From positions 62,001-126,000 of the forward strand of contig NZ_JAHWXK010000002.1 of NCBI RefSeq assembly GCF_023091155.1: a DNA stretch of 64,000 nt, given 5' to 3'. The translations under genes were made by a program, and so were the position numbers. The stretch is from Microbacterium sufflavum (GTDB taxonomy: Bacteria > Actinomycetota > Actinomycetes > Actinomycetales > Microbacteriaceae). The notes beneath the pieces are model-generated. The model had not been told where the DNA came from. It saw nothing but the letters and a program-made list of their open reading frames with translations, and searched no databases. This document shows positions 9,417 through 18,700 of this stretch, piece after piece (position 1 is the stretch's first letter; every line of letters begins with the position of its first letter).

Positions 9417-10120
9417 CGGCTCCGATGGGTGCTCCGGCGCCATCGGAGCTCGCGGCGCGGCTGTCGGCGATCGACGAACGGATCGCCGACGCCGCGCGCG
9501 CGGCCGGTCGCGCACCGGAGGAGATCACCCGGATCGTCGTGACGAAGTTCCACCCGGCGGCTCTCGTGCGCGAGCTGCACGCCCTCGGCGTCTCGGCGGT
9601 GGGGGAGAACCGCCAGCAGGAGCTGACCGCGAAGGCCACGGAGCTCGCCGACCTCGACCTGCAGTGGCACTTCATCGGCCAGGGGCAGACCAACAAGGCG
9701 GGGGCCATCCGGCGCAGCGCCGACGTGGTGCACTCCGTCGACCGCGACCGCTTCGCCGACGCGCTGCATCGAGCGACCGACGGCGACGATGTGCTCGACG
9801 TGCTCGTGCAGATCAATCTGACCGACGACCCGGGTCGCGGCGGTGTCGCACCCGACGCGGCGACCGCTCTGGCCGAGCACGTGCTGTCGCTGCCGTCGCT
9901 GCGGCTGCGCGGCGTCATGGCCGTCGCGCCGCTGGACGAGGAGCCCGCCTCCGCGTTCGCGCGGCTCCGGGGCATCGCCGACGGCATCCGCACGATCGAG
10001 CCGACGGCCACGTGGATCTCGGCCGGTATGACCGGCGACTTCGTCGAAGCCATCGCCGCCGGCGCGACACACCTGCGCATCGGTTCCGCAATCACGGGAC
10101 CGCGCCCCGACCGGGGTTAA
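9413..10120 (+). CDS. YggS-family pyridoxal phosphate homeostasis protein
   Basis: Single-domain TIM-barrel PLP-binding protein that buffers cellular pyridoxal phosphate; no enzymatic reaction is established for the family. The PLP lysine lies in IVVTKFHP near residue 43, followed by the family motif [24 protein letters not shown] is the family's WHFIGxLQxNK motif, and [12 protein letters not shown] with LRIGSAITG binds the phosphate. Length 235 is normal. The GTG start overlaps the ftsZ stop as GTGA, and sepF follows, the conserved order in Gram-positive division clusters. Confidence 0.93.
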   Translation: MTAPMGAPAPSELAARLSAIDERIADAARAAGRAPEEITRIVVTKFHPAALVRELHALGVSAVGENRQQELTAKATELADLDLQWHFIGQGQTNKAGAIRRSADVVHSVDRDRFADALHRATDGDDVLDVLVQINLTDDPGRGGVAPDAATALAEHVLSLPSLRLRGVMAVAPLDEEPASAFARLRGIADGIRTIEPTATWISAGMTGDFVEAIAAGATHLRIGSAITGPRPDRG

Positions 10121-10123
10121 CCT
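10118..10123 (+). promoter_or_regulatory. Possible -10 element for sepF
   Basis: TAACCT overlaps the stop codon region of the preceding gene, 40 bases before the sepF ATG. It would give a short leader containing the GGAGG ribosome binding site. Confidence 0.3.
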
Positions 10124-10163
10124 GTGACAAGACCAGCCCGAGACGTTCGAACCGGAGGACACG

Positions 10164-10637
10164 ATGGGTAACCCGCTGAAGAAGACCATGGTGTATCTCG
10201 GCCTCGCCGACGAGGAAGAGGTCTACGAGGAGGAGACGCAGGCACCCGCCCGCGCCCACCGTGAGCGCGAGCGCGAGCGTGAGGAGCCGACCCCGGCCCC
10301 CGTCACGCCCCTCCGTCGTCCCGTCGCCGTCCGTCAGCCCGCAGCAGGAGCCGTGAACGAGATCCTCACCGTCCACCCGAAGCAGTACCGCGACGCGCAG
10401 CTCATCGCGGAGAACTTCCGCGAGGGCGTCCCGGTCATCATCAACCTCTCCCAGATGAGCGACGCCGACGCGCGGCGCCTCATCGACTTCGCGAGCGGTC
10501 TCTCCCTCGGCCTGTACGGCCGCATCGAGCGCGTCACCTCCAAGGTGTTCCTGCTCTCGCCGGAGAACATCGCGGTGTCCGGGCACGGGGGAATCGCGCA
10601 CGCGGACGCCGAGTCCGCGGGCTTCGACCACTCCTAA
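10164..10637 (+). CDS. sepF: Cell division protein SepF
   Basis: FtsZ-binding membrane anchor. The N-terminal amphipathic stretch ([14 protein letters not shown]) is the predicted membrane-binding helix. A charged linker rich in Glu and Arg follows, then the DUF552 core from about residue 68, including the [11 protein letters not shown] and IINLSQM segments and [10 protein letters not shown]. It has 157 residues. A clear GGAGG ribosome binding site precedes the ATG. It is essential as the FtsZ membrane tether in actinobacteria that lack FtsA, inferred from studies in Corynebacterium and Mycobacterium. Confidence 0.95.
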   Translation: MGNPLKKTMVYLGLADEEEVYEEETQAPARAHREREREREEPTPAPVTPLRRPVAVRQPAAGAVNEILTVHPKQYRDAQLIAENFREGVPVIINLSQMSDADARRLIDFASGLSLGLYGRIERVTSKVFLLSPENIAVSGHGGIAHADAESAGFDHS

Positions 10638-10640
10638 CCC

Positions 10641-10940
10641 GTGCAGCTGGTCTCGGTCCTCGCCAGCATCGTCCACCTGGTGCTGCTGCTGTACATCTTC
10701 GTGCTCTTCGCGCGGCTTATCCTGGACTACATCCCCCTGTTCAACCGGGAGTGGCGTCCGAAGGGATTCGGCCTCGTCGCCGCGGAGGCCGTCTACACGG
10801 TCACCGATCCGCCGATCCGGTTCTTCCGGCGGATCATCCCGCCGCTGCGCATCGGGCAGCTGTCGCTCGATTTCGGGTTCGCGCTCACCCTGCTGGTGGT
10901 GCTGATCCTGATGAACATCGTCCGGCTCTTCATCCGCTGA
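10641..10940 (+). CDS. YggT-family membrane protein
   Basis: A 99-residue protein with two membrane segments, VLASIVHLVLLLYIFVLFAR near the N-terminus and FALTLLVVLILMNIVRLFI at the C-terminus. Between them is the YggT signature around VTDPPIRFFRRIIPPLR. Its molecular function is not established. It starts with GTG three bases after the sepF stop, the standard position of yggT in Gram-positive division clusters, so a role in division or envelope growth is a reasonable inference. Confidence 0.9.
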   Translation: MQLVSVLASIVHLVLLLYIFVLFARLILDYIPLFNREWRPKGFGLVAAEAVYTVTDPPIRFFRRIIPPLRIGQLSLDFGFALTLLVVLILMNIVRLFIR

Positions 10941-11023
10941 CGCCGTGGCGTGTCGCGCCTCAGGGCGCCGGTGAGTTCGCCGAGCCTGGGTGTCGCGGCG
11001 TCGCGAGGCCAAGGCTCGGGGGC

Positions 11024-11029
11024 TATGCT
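11024..11029 (+). promoter_or_regulatory. Possible -10 element for divIVA
   Basis: TATGCT occurs in the 181-base gap between the yggT-like gene and divIVA. It would give a leader of about 85 bases ending in a strong ribosome binding site. No convincing -35 was found. Confidence 0.4.
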
Positions 11030-11121
11030 GGCACCCAGGTGCGCGCCCCGGGTTCGCGCCACATCACGAACACGCCATACATCGGTACTGGCAATCGAAC
11101 TCATCGAAAGAGGAGCCACCC

Positions 11122-11715
11122 ATGGCACTTACCCCGGATGACGTCGTCACCAAGCAGTTCCAGCACGTCCGCTTCAAGGACGGCTTCGACCCGGACGAGG
11201 TCGACGACTTCCTCGACGAGATCGTCATCGAGTGGCGCAAGGCCCTCGAGGAGAATGCCGAGCTGAAGGCCAAGCTGGCCGCGTACGAGTCCGGTGCCGC
11301 GCCCGCCGCCGCCGAGACCCCCGCCCCGAAGCCGGTGGCCGCGCCCGCCGCCGAGGCCACGCCCGCCGAGCCCGCTCCGACCGGTTCTGCCACGGCGACC
11401 GCCGGGATCATCGAGCTCGCCCAGCGTCTGCACGACGAGCACGTCGCCGAGGGTGAGGCCAAGCGCAACGCGCTCATCGCGGAGGCGGAGACCGAGGTCG
11501 CTCGCATCCGCACCGAGGCCGAGGCCAAGCAGCGGGAGGAGTCGGCGCGTCTGGAGCGCGAGCGCAACACGCTCGAGGCCCGCATTACCGAGCTCCGCAA
11601 CTTCGAGCGCGACTACCGTGCTCAGCTGCGCGGCTACATCGAGGGTCAGCTCCGCGACCTCGACGAGAAGTCGGCTTCCACGGACTCCACGCCCGTCTCC
11701 GCGATCGGCCTGTAA
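11122..11715 (+). CDS. divIVA: DivIVA/Wag31 polar growth protein
   Basis: Coiled-coil scaffold that marks the poles and recruits the peptidoglycan synthesis machinery in rod-shaped actinobacteria. The N-terminal lipid-binding domain MALTPDDVVTKQFQHVRF is followed by the first coiled coil (FDPDEVDDFLDEIVIEW). An Ala/Pro-rich linker covers roughly residues 55-90, and a second long coiled coil about residues 100-180. The reading frame extends upstream, but the ATG preceded by AAAGAGGAG (11107-11115) is clearly the start. It has its own leader region, separating it from sepF and yggT. Length 197. Confidence 0.95.
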   Translation: MALTPDDVVTKQFQHVRFKDGFDPDEVDDFLDEIVIEWRKALEENAELKAKLAAYESGAAPAAAETPAPKPVAAPAAEATPAEPAPTGSATATAGIIELAQRLHDEHVAEGEAKRNALIAEAETEVARIRTEAEAKQREESARLERERNTLEARITELRNFERDYRAQLRGYIEGQLRDLDEKSASTDSTPVSAIGL

Positions 11716-11724
11716 GGCGTCGCG

Positions 11725-12372
11725 TTGACAGGACGTCGTCCCCTTCGTCGGTCGGCGGCCGGCGCGCTCGTTGCGATTCTCGCAGCGGTCGTGCTGGCCG
11801 CCGATCAGTTTGTGAAGTACCTCACCATCGAGCACCTTCCGCTGCACGAGGTCGTCCCCGTGCTCGGGGAGTTCCTGCAGCTGTATTACATCCGCAACCC
11901 CGGAGCGGCGTTCTCGCTCGGGTCCGAGGTCACGTGGATCTTCACGATCGCCCTCGCGGTCGTCGCGGGAGTGATCGTCTGGAAGGCCTTCGGCCTGAGG
12001 TCCCGGTTGTGGGCCGTCGTCCTCGGCTGCCTGCTCGGCGGTGTGCTCGGCAACCTCAGCGACCGGCTGTTCCGCGAGCCCGGGTTCCCGGTCGGCCACG
12101 TGGTCGACATGATCTCCATGCCGTGGATGATGCCCGCGATCTTCAACGTCGCCGACATCTTCATCGTCACCGGCATGATCTCGGTGGCACTGCTGGTGGT
12201 GTTCGGCCTGCGCTTCGACGGCACCCGCGAGCGCGACCACGCGCCGGTGGAGACCGATGAGGACGCGGAGGCCGTCGCGGCCGAGCACGAGGCTGCGCTG
12301 AGCGAGAGCGACCGCGTCGTCGACGGACGCGCGTCGGCCGAGGCAGGGTCGTCGTCTCCCGAGGAGCGCTGA
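11725..12372 (+). CDS. lspA: Lipoprotein signal peptidase (LspA)
   Basis: Membrane aspartyl protease that cleaves prolipoprotein signal peptides after lipidation. Four hydrophobic segments are visible. The catalytic aspartates lie in [12 protein letters not shown] near residue 114 and [11 protein letters not shown] near residue 144, with the conserved NPGAAFSL near residue 58. The TTG start nine bases after divIVA is the only reasonable one. The C-terminal 45 residues or so form an acidic tail that is not part of the family core, giving 215 residues against a usual 160-180. At least three lipoprotein substrates are encoded in this window. Confidence 0.93.
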   Translation: MTGRRPLRRSAAGALVAILAAVVLAADQFVKYLTIEHLPLHEVVPVLGEFLQLYYIRNPGAAFSLGSEVTWIFTIALAVVAGVIVWKAFGLRSRLWAVVLGCLLGGVLGNLSDRLFREPGFPVGHVVDMISMPWMMPAIFNVADIFIVTGMISVALLVVFGLRFDGTRERDHAPVETDEDAEAVAAEHEAALSESDRVVDGRASAEAGSSSPEER

Positions 12373-12374
12373 GC

Positions 12375-13295
12375 GTGGAGTCGCGCTCTCTCCCCGTCCC
12401 GGACGGGCTCGACGGCACGCGCGTCGACGCGGCCCTCGCGAAGCTGCTCGGCTTCTCGCGGACGTTCGCGGCGGAGGTCGCGGCGAGCGGCGGTGTGCGG
12501 CAGGACGGCGCGACGCTCGACAAGTCGGACCGTCTGCACGGCGGGGCCTGGCTCGAGGTGGAGTGGCAGCCCAAGGAGGCGCCGAGGATCGAGCCGATCG
12601 CGGTGCCCGAGCTGGGCATCGTGTATGACGACGACGACATCGTGGTGGTCGACAAGCCCACCGGGGTCGCCGCCCATCCCTCGCTGGGCTGGGAAGGGCC
12701 CACGGTCGTCGGGGCTCTGGCCGCCGCGGGTTTCCGGATCGCCACGAGCGGGGCTCCGGAACGGCAGGGAGTGGTGCATCGGCTCGATGTGGGCACGAGC
12801 GGGCTCATGGTCGTCGCCAAGAGCGAGAGCGCGTACACCGCGCTCAAGCGCGCGTTCAAGGAGCGGACGGTCGAGAAGATCTATCACGCGGTCGTCCAGG
12901 GACACCCCGACCCGCTCGTCGGCACGATCGACGCGCCCATCGGGCGCCACCCGAATCACTCGTGGAAGTTCGCGGTCGTGCCGGACGGCAAGCCATCGGT
13001 CACGCACTACGAGACGCTCGAGGCGTTTCCCGGAGCCTCGCTGCTGGAGATCCACCTGGAGACCGGGCGCACGCATCAGATCCGCGTGCACATGGCCGCG
13101 CATCGTCACCCCTGCGTCGGGGACCCGCTGTACGGCGCCGACCCCACGCTGTCCGCACGGCTCGGGTTGACGCGACAGTGGCTGCACGCCCACCAGCTCG
13201 CGTTCGCGCACCCGACCACCGGCGAGTGGGTGCAGTTCGAGTCGCCGTATCCGGCCGACTTCCGGCACGCGCTGGACGTGCTGCGCGGGGAGTAG
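12375..13295 (+). CDS. RluA/RluD-family pseudouridine synthase
   Basis: Converts uridine to pseudouridine in RNA, probably 23S rRNA. It has an N-terminal S4 RNA-binding domain (about residues 14-75). The catalytic core carries [15 protein letters not shown] near residue 135, where the aspartate is catalytic, and [19 protein letters not shown] near residue 232. Length 306 fits the RluD type. The GTG start lies two bases after the lspA stop and GAGGAG precedes it. The lspA-rluD pairing is widely conserved. The exact target uridines cannot be inferred. Confidence 0.92.
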   Translation: MESRSLPVPDGLDGTRVDAALAKLLGFSRTFAAEVAASGGVRQDGATLDKSDRLHGGAWLEVEWQPKEAPRIEPIAVPELGIVYDDDDIVVVDKPTGVAAHPSLGWEGPTVVGALAAAGFRIATSGAPERQGVVHRLDVGTSGLMVVAKSESAYTALKRAFKERTVEKIYHAVVQGHPDPLVGTIDAPIGRHPNHSWKFAVVPDGKPSVTHYETLEAFPGASLLEIHLETGRTHQIRVHMAAHRHPCVGDPLYGADPTLSARLGLTRQWLHAHQLAFAHPTTGEWVQFESPYPADFRHALDVLRGE

Positions 13296-13339
13296 CGGCT
13301 GTCCCGGGGTGCCGCGCGCGCGGTGTCGGTGGTATGCGC

Positions 13340-13345
13340 CACACT
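13340..13345 (+). promoter_or_regulatory. Possible leaderless -10 for the GNAT gene
   Basis: CACACT ends six bases before the ATG, matching the spacing seen at many starts in this window, although the first base deviates from T. Confidence 0.25.
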
Positions 13346-13351
13346 GACCGC

Positions 13352-13924
13352 ATGAGCATCGTGGTGCGCCCCGCGACCGTCTTCGACGACGTCGCGACAC
13401 TGGTGGGTCCGAAGAAGCCGACGTCGAACGTCTGCTTCTGCCTCAGCTATCGGATCGGCAACAAGGAGAACGTGTCCCTGCGCGGGCAGGCTCGTGCGGA
13501 TCGCGTGCGCGAGCTGTGCCACCAGGACCCGCCGCCGGGCGTCATCGCGTATCTCGACGATGAGCCCGTGGGGTGGGCGGCTCTGCATCCCCGGCGTGAC
13601 ACCAGCTTCGCGCGCAATCGCCTCATCCCGCACGTCGACGATCTGGACGTCTGGTCGCTGTGGTGTTTCCGCGTGCGCCCGGGATTCCGCAAGCAGGGTG
13701 TCTCGCACGCGCTGATCGACGGCGCGGTCGCGTACACCAGGGAACGCGGGGCTCCAGCGATCGAGGGATATCCGGTCGACAACGCGGGGGAGAAGGTGAA
13801 CCTCACGATGGCGTACGTGGGGACCCGGTCCCTGTTCGAGGGTGCCGGCTTCACGAAGGCCGCCGACACCGGGTCCGTGCTCGACGGGTTCCCCCGGGTG
13901 CTCATGCGTCTCGACCTGCGGTGA
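13352..13924 (+). CDS. GNAT-family N-acetyltransferase
   Basis: A 190-residue protein with the GNAT fold. The strand leading to the acetyl-CoA pyrophosphate loop reads DVWSLWCFRVRPGFRKQGVS, a variant of the V-x-x-x-x-R-x-x-G motif (near residue 105), and a C-terminal SLFEGAGFTKA motif follows. The conserved N-terminal segment contains two cysteines in NVCFCLSYR, seen in a poorly characterised GNAT subfamily. Substrate unknown. An in-frame ATG 18 bases upstream is possible; I prefer this one because a -10-like hexamer sits six bases before it. It stands alone between the division cluster and the sigma factor. Confidence 0.75.
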   Translation: MSIVVRPATVFDDVATLVGPKKPTSNVCFCLSYRIGNKENVSLRGQARADRVRELCHQDPPPGVIAYLDDEPVGWAALHPRRDTSFARNRLIPHVDDLDVWSLWCFRVRPGFRKQGVSHALIDGAVAYTRERGAPAIEGYPVDNAGEKVNLTMAYVGTRSLFEGAGFTKAADTGSVLDGFPRVLMRLDLR

Positions 13925-14045
13925 CGGGCCGTCGTGGAGTGACCGACCGGGTGAGTGAGGACCGGGGAACGCGCGGCGGATCGGTCGTCGACGGGGCGCC
14001 GCGACGAGTTTCGAACCGGATCGTGCTTCTGAGGCAATACATAGT

Positions 14046-14651
14046 GTGAGCACAGACAGCGAGATCATTCAGCGGTCGCTCGGGCACCCCCGGGCGTTCG
14101 CCGAACTGTTCGACAGACACGCCGGCGCGGTGGGTGGCTATGCCGCCCGCCGCCTCGGGATGGATGCCGGAGAGGACGTCCTCAGCGAGACGTTCCTCGT
14201 CGCCTTCGCGCGGCGGTCGTCGTTCGACACGTCCTGGGACTCCGCACTCCCGTGGTTGTACGGCATCGCGTCGCGGCTGATCAAGAAGCACAGGGCGCGC
14301 GAGGCGAAGCACCTGCGGTCGGCGGCGCAGTCGGCGGCGCGTGAGGAGCACATCGCTCACGGCGATCTCGACGGGACGATCGCCCGGCTCGACGCCGAGC
14401 TCTCGGCCCGTCAGCTCGCCCCGCTGATCGCCGCGCTGTCGGCGAAAGACCGCGAGACTCTTCTGCTCTACGCCTGGGGCGACCTGAGCTACGAGGAGAT
14501 CGCGCTCGCCCTCGGCGTTCCCGTGGGAACGGTGAGGTCCCGCATGAACCGGGTGCGGACACGGTTGGATCCGGCGCGCGCCCGCGGTCGGAACACGATG
14601 GTCACGGAGAAGAAGGGAGAAGTCGATGGACGTTTTCGAGCGCGTGCGTGA
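14046..14651 (+). CDS. ECF-type RNA polymerase sigma factor
   Basis: A 201-residue sigma-70 family protein without regions 1 and 3. Region 2 runs from about residue 15 to 85, with FAELFDRHAGAVGGYAARRL and the helix ending ALPWLYGIASRLIKKHRA. Region 4 carries LSYEEIALALGVPVGTVRSR near residue 150, the DNA-recognising helix-turn-helix. The GTG start is the first reasonable start. The 3' end overlaps the next gene by 26 bases, so the two are made together. No zinc anti-sigma domain protein is nearby; the downstream membrane protein is the probable partner. The target regulon is unknown. Confidence 0.88.
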   Translation: MSTDSEIIQRSLGHPRAFAELFDRHAGAVGGYAARRLGMDAGEDVLSETFLVAFARRSSFDTSWDSALPWLYGIASRLIKKHRAREAKHLRSAAQSAAREEHIAHGDLDGTIARLDAELSARQLAPLIAALSAKDRETLLLYAWGDLSYEEIALALGVPVGTVRSRMNRVRTRLDPARARGRNTMVTEKKGEVDGRFRARA

Positions 14652-15711
14652 GGTCAACCGGGGGGCCGGCCTCAGCGAGGAGCACCTGACGTCGGCCAGG
14701 GCGCGGCTTCTCACGGGGATCGACGCGGGGGTGGCGGCCGAGCGGTCACGGAGGGTGCACCGGCCGCTGTTCCTCGTCGCCGGGGCGGTCGCGGGGGTCG
14801 CGGCCGCCACGGCCGGGGTCGTGGTGCTGAGCCAGCTGACGGCACCGGAGCCGCGCGTGGAAGCCGTGCCGGTGCAGACGCTCGATCCGCGCCCGCACGG
14901 CGACCCGCTGCCGCGTCCGTCGGCGACGTCGGGGACGGGTGCGACCGAGCCGTTCCCCGGTACGACCCCGCAGGCGGGGCAGTATCTGCAGATCCGCTAC
15001 ACCAGCGACGCGCTCTACTTCCGGGATGGTGTGGGGGGCGTGTTCCGCTGGCCGCGGAGCGGCGACCCGCAGACCATCTCGGCCGCCGTGATGCGCTCGC
15101 ACGCAGTGGACTACGTGCCGGCCGACCGCGCCGGCACGTGGGTCAGCCGCTATGGGCCCTCGATGGAGCGCGTCGAGCTGTTCGGCACCGATACCGAGGT
15201 GATGCGATGGACGTGGGACAGCCTCGCGCCGTACCGGCCAGAAGTTTCTGAGCTGCAGTCGGTCGGCGGGCGGCAGTACGGTGACCTGCCTCCGGTCGGT
15301 GGCCCCGGCTACTACGACGCCGCGCCCCGGGATCCGCAGGGGCTGCTCGACTACTGGTCGAGTTTCTTCGCCGAGGCCGGCGGTGCGCGCGATGACTCGG
15401 TGCTCATGGAGATCCTCAGCCAGCTGAAGCAGAACATCGCGCCCCCGGACGTGCGGTCGGCGTATCTGTCCGCTCTGCAGCTCACGGGACGTGCCACGGT
15501 CGACTCGACGGCGGGTTCGGAGGTGACGTATCGCGTCGAGTTCACCGATATCGACGCGCGGACCGAGACGATCACGATCGACACCACCACGGGATGGGTC
15601 GTCGAGTCCGCGATCTGGTACGTGAAGCAGTCCGGGCAGGATCTCGTGCCGTCGGGTGTGCCGGACGAACGAACCACCTACGACGTGTCGATCGTCGACG
15701 CGATCCCCTGA
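14626..15711 (+). CDS. CU044_5270-family membrane-anchored protein coupled to the sigma factor
   Basis: A 361-residue protein with a short cytoplasmic N-terminus (about 45 residues), one membrane segment (LFLVAGAVAGVAAATAGVVV) and a large outside domain of about 290 residues. The family is found next to ECF sigma factors in actinobacteria and its biochemical role is not settled. The start ATG, after GGGAG, overlaps the sigma gene. The short N-terminal part could bind the sigma factor, making this an atypical anti-sigma factor or sensor, but no HxxxCxxC motif is present. Followed directly by an intrinsic terminator. Confidence 0.65.
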   Translation: MDVFERVREVNRGAGLSEEHLTSARARLLTGIDAGVAAERSRRVHRPLFLVAGAVAGVAAATAGVVVLSQLTAPEPRVEAVPVQTLDPRPHGDPLPRPSATSGTGATEPFPGTTPQAGQYLQIRYTSDALYFRDGVGGVFRWPRSGDPQTISAAVMRSHAVDYVPADRAGTWVSRYGPSMERVELFGTDTEVMRWTWDSLAPYRPEVSELQSVGGRQYGDLPPVGGPGYYDAAPRDPQGLLDYWSSFFAEAGGARDDSVLMEILSQLKQNIAPPDVRSAYLSALQLTGRATVDSTAGSEVTYRVEFTDIDARTETITIDTTTGWVVESAIWYVKQSGQDLVPSGVPDERTTYDVSIVDAIP

Positions 15712-15732
15712 CAGCCACGGCGACCCGGACAC

Positions 15733-15764
15733 GGGCCCCGGCACCGATCTCGGTGTCGGGGCCC
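15733..15764 (+). terminator. Hairpin terminator after the sigma factor operon
   Basis: GGGCCCCGGCACCG pairs with CGGTGTCGGGGCCC across a 4-base loop, with one G-T pair. It lacks a long T-run. It ends five bases before the dnaE1 -10, so terminator and promoter are packed back to back. Confidence 0.7.
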
Positions 15765-15769
15765 CGCCG

Positions 15770-15775
15770 TAGACT
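15770..15775 (+). promoter_or_regulatory. Leaderless-type -10 for dnaE1
   Basis: TAGACT is followed by six bases and the ATG. There is no ribosome binding site before dnaE1, so transcription probably starts at the A of the start codon. Confidence 0.55.
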
Positions 15776-15781
15776 CGGAAC

Positions 15782-18700
15782 ATGGCATCCGATTCCTTCG
15801 TCCACCTGCATGTGCACAGCGAATACTCGATGCTGGACGGCGCGGCGAAGATCAATGCCATGACGCAGGCGGCGGCCGATTACGGCATGCCGGCGATCGC
15901 CGTGACCGACCACGGCAACACGTTCGCGGCGTTCGAGTTCTACCGGGCGGCGCAGGCCGCGGGCATCAAGCCGATCGTCGGGCTGGAGGCGTACGTCACC
16001 CCCGGCACGCACCGCAGCGACAAGACCCGCGTGCAGTGGGGCTCGCCCGATCAGAAGAGCGACGACGTCTCGGGGTCCGGCGCGTACACCCACATGACCA
16101 TGTGGAGTCAGAGCACCGAGGGGATGCACAACCTCTTCCGGCTCAGCTCGCTGTCGAGCATGGAGGGCTACTACTTCAAGCCCCGCATGGACCGCGAGCT
16201 GCTGCAGACCTACGGCAAGGGCCTCATCGCGACGACCGGGTGCCCCTCGGGCGAGGTGCAGACGCGTCTTCGTCTCGGGCAGTACGACGCGGCGCGGGCG
16301 GCGGCGGCGGAGTTCCAGGACATCTTCGGCAAGGAGAACTACTTCGCCGAGATCATGGACCACGGCCTGTCGATCGAGCGCCGGGTGATGACCGACCTGC
16401 TGCGGCTGGCCAAAGACCTGGGCATCCCGCTGGTGGCCACGAACGACTCGCACTACACGCACCAGCACGAGGCCGACGCGCACGAGGCGCTGTTGTGCGT
16501 GCAGTCGGGGTCAACGCTCGACGACCCGAACCGCTTCAAGTTCGACGGCGACGGGTACTACATCAAGACCGCGGCCGAGATGCGGCAGCTGTTCCGCGAT
16601 CACCCGGAGGCGTGCGACAACACGCTGCTGATCGCCGAACGCTGCGAGGTGGAGTTCAACACCTCCGCCAACTACATGCCCCGCTTCCCCGTGCCGGACG
16701 GCGAGACCGAAGACAGCTGGCTCATCAAGGAGGTCGAGAAGGGCCTCCACTACCGCTACCCGAGCGGTATCCCCGACCGGGTGCGCAAGCAGGCGGAGTA
16801 CGAGACCGGCATCATCCTGCAGATGGGGTTCCCTGGCTACTTCCTCGTCGTCGCCGACTTCATCAACTGGGCCAAGGACAACGGCATCCGCGTCGGTCCC
16901 GGCCGAGGCTCCGGTGCCGGATCGATGGTGGCGTACGCGATGCGGATCACCGACCTCGACCCCCTGGAGCACGGTCTCATCTTCGAGCGCTTCCTCAACC
17001 CGGACCGCGTCTCGATGCCCGACTTCGATGTCGACTTCGACGACCGCCGCCGTGGCGAGGTCATCGAGTACGTGACGGAGAAGTACGGCTCCGAGCGCGT
17101 GGCACAGATCGTGACCTACGGCACGATCAAGTCCAAGCAGGCGCTCAAGGATGCCGGCCGCGTGCTCGGGTTCCCGTTCAGCATGGGGGAGCGTCTGACC
17201 AAGGCCATGCCCCCCGCCGTGATGGGCAAGGACATGCCCCTCGACGGCATGTTCGACTCCGCGCACCCGCGCTACAAGGAGGCGAGCGAGTTCCGGGCGC
17301 TGATCGAGACCGACCCCGAGGCGAAGACGGTGTTCGATCGCGCGCTCGGGCTCGAGGGCCTCAAGCGCCAGTGGGGCGTGCACGCTGCCGGTGTGATCAT
17401 GTCGTCGGAGCCGCTGCTCGACATCATCCCCATCATGCGCCGCGAGCAGGACGGGCAGATCGTCACGCAGTTCGACTACCCGTCGTGCGAGACGCTCGGC
17501 CTGATCAAGATGGACTTCCTGGGGTTGCGCAACCTCACGATCATCTCGGACGCGCTCGACAACATCCGCATGAACCGAGGCGAGGAGCTCGACCTCGAGC
17601 ACCTCGGACTCGACGACCCCGCGGTGTACGAGCTCCTCGCGCGCGGCGACACGCTGGGCGTGTTCCAGCTCGACAGCCCTCCGCTGCGGTCGCTCATGCG
17701 CCTGATGAAGCCGGACAACTTCGGTGACATCTCGGCCCTCATCGCGCTGTACCGCCCGGGCCCGATGGGCGCGAACTCGCACACGAACTACGCGCTGCGC
17801 AAGAACGGCCAGCAGCAGATCACGCCGATCCACCCGGAGCTCGAAGAACCCCTGGCCGAGATCCTGGAGGAGTCGTACGGCCTCATCATCTACCAGGAGC
17901 AGGTGATGGCCATCGCGCAGAAGGTCGCCGGGTTCAGCCTCGGTCAGGCCGACATCCTCCGTCGCGCGATGGGCAAGAAGAAGAAGTCCGAGCTGGATAA
18001 GCAGTACGAGGGCTTCGCCGGCGGTATGAAGGAGCGCGGCTTCGGCGAGGGCGCGATCAAGGCGCTGTGGGACATCCTCCTGCCCTTCTCCGACTACGCG
18101 TTCAACAAAGCGCACTCCGCCGCGTATGGTCTCGTGTCCTACTGGACCGCGTACCTGAAGGCGCACTACCCGGCCGAGTACATGGCGGCGCTGCTGACGA
18201 GCGTCGGCGACTCGAAGGACAAGATGGCGCTGTACCTGAACGAGTGCCGCCGCATGGGTATCCGGGTGCTGCCGCCCGACGTCTCGGAGTCGATCAACTT
18301 CTTCGCCGCCGTCGGCGACGACATCCGCTTCGGTCTGGGAGCGGTGCGCAACGTGGGCACCAACGTCGTCGACGGGATCGTGCAGGCCAGGAAGGATGAG
18401 CGCTTCACGTCGTTCCACCACTTCCTCGACAAGGTCCCGCTGCATGTCGCCAACAAGCGCACCGTGGAGTCACTCATCAAGGCGGGCGCGTTCGACTCGA
18501 TGGGCGACACGAGGCGTGCGCTGCTGGAGGTGCACGAGGACGCCGTGGAGGCCGCGGTCGACCGGAAGCGCAACGAGGCTCAGGGCGCGATCGGGTTCGA
18601 CTTCGACAGCCTGTACGACGGGCTGGAGGAGGTCGCGCCGGCCAAGGTCCCCGCTCGACCCGAGTGGATCAAGAAGGACAAGCTGGCGTTCGAGCGGGAG

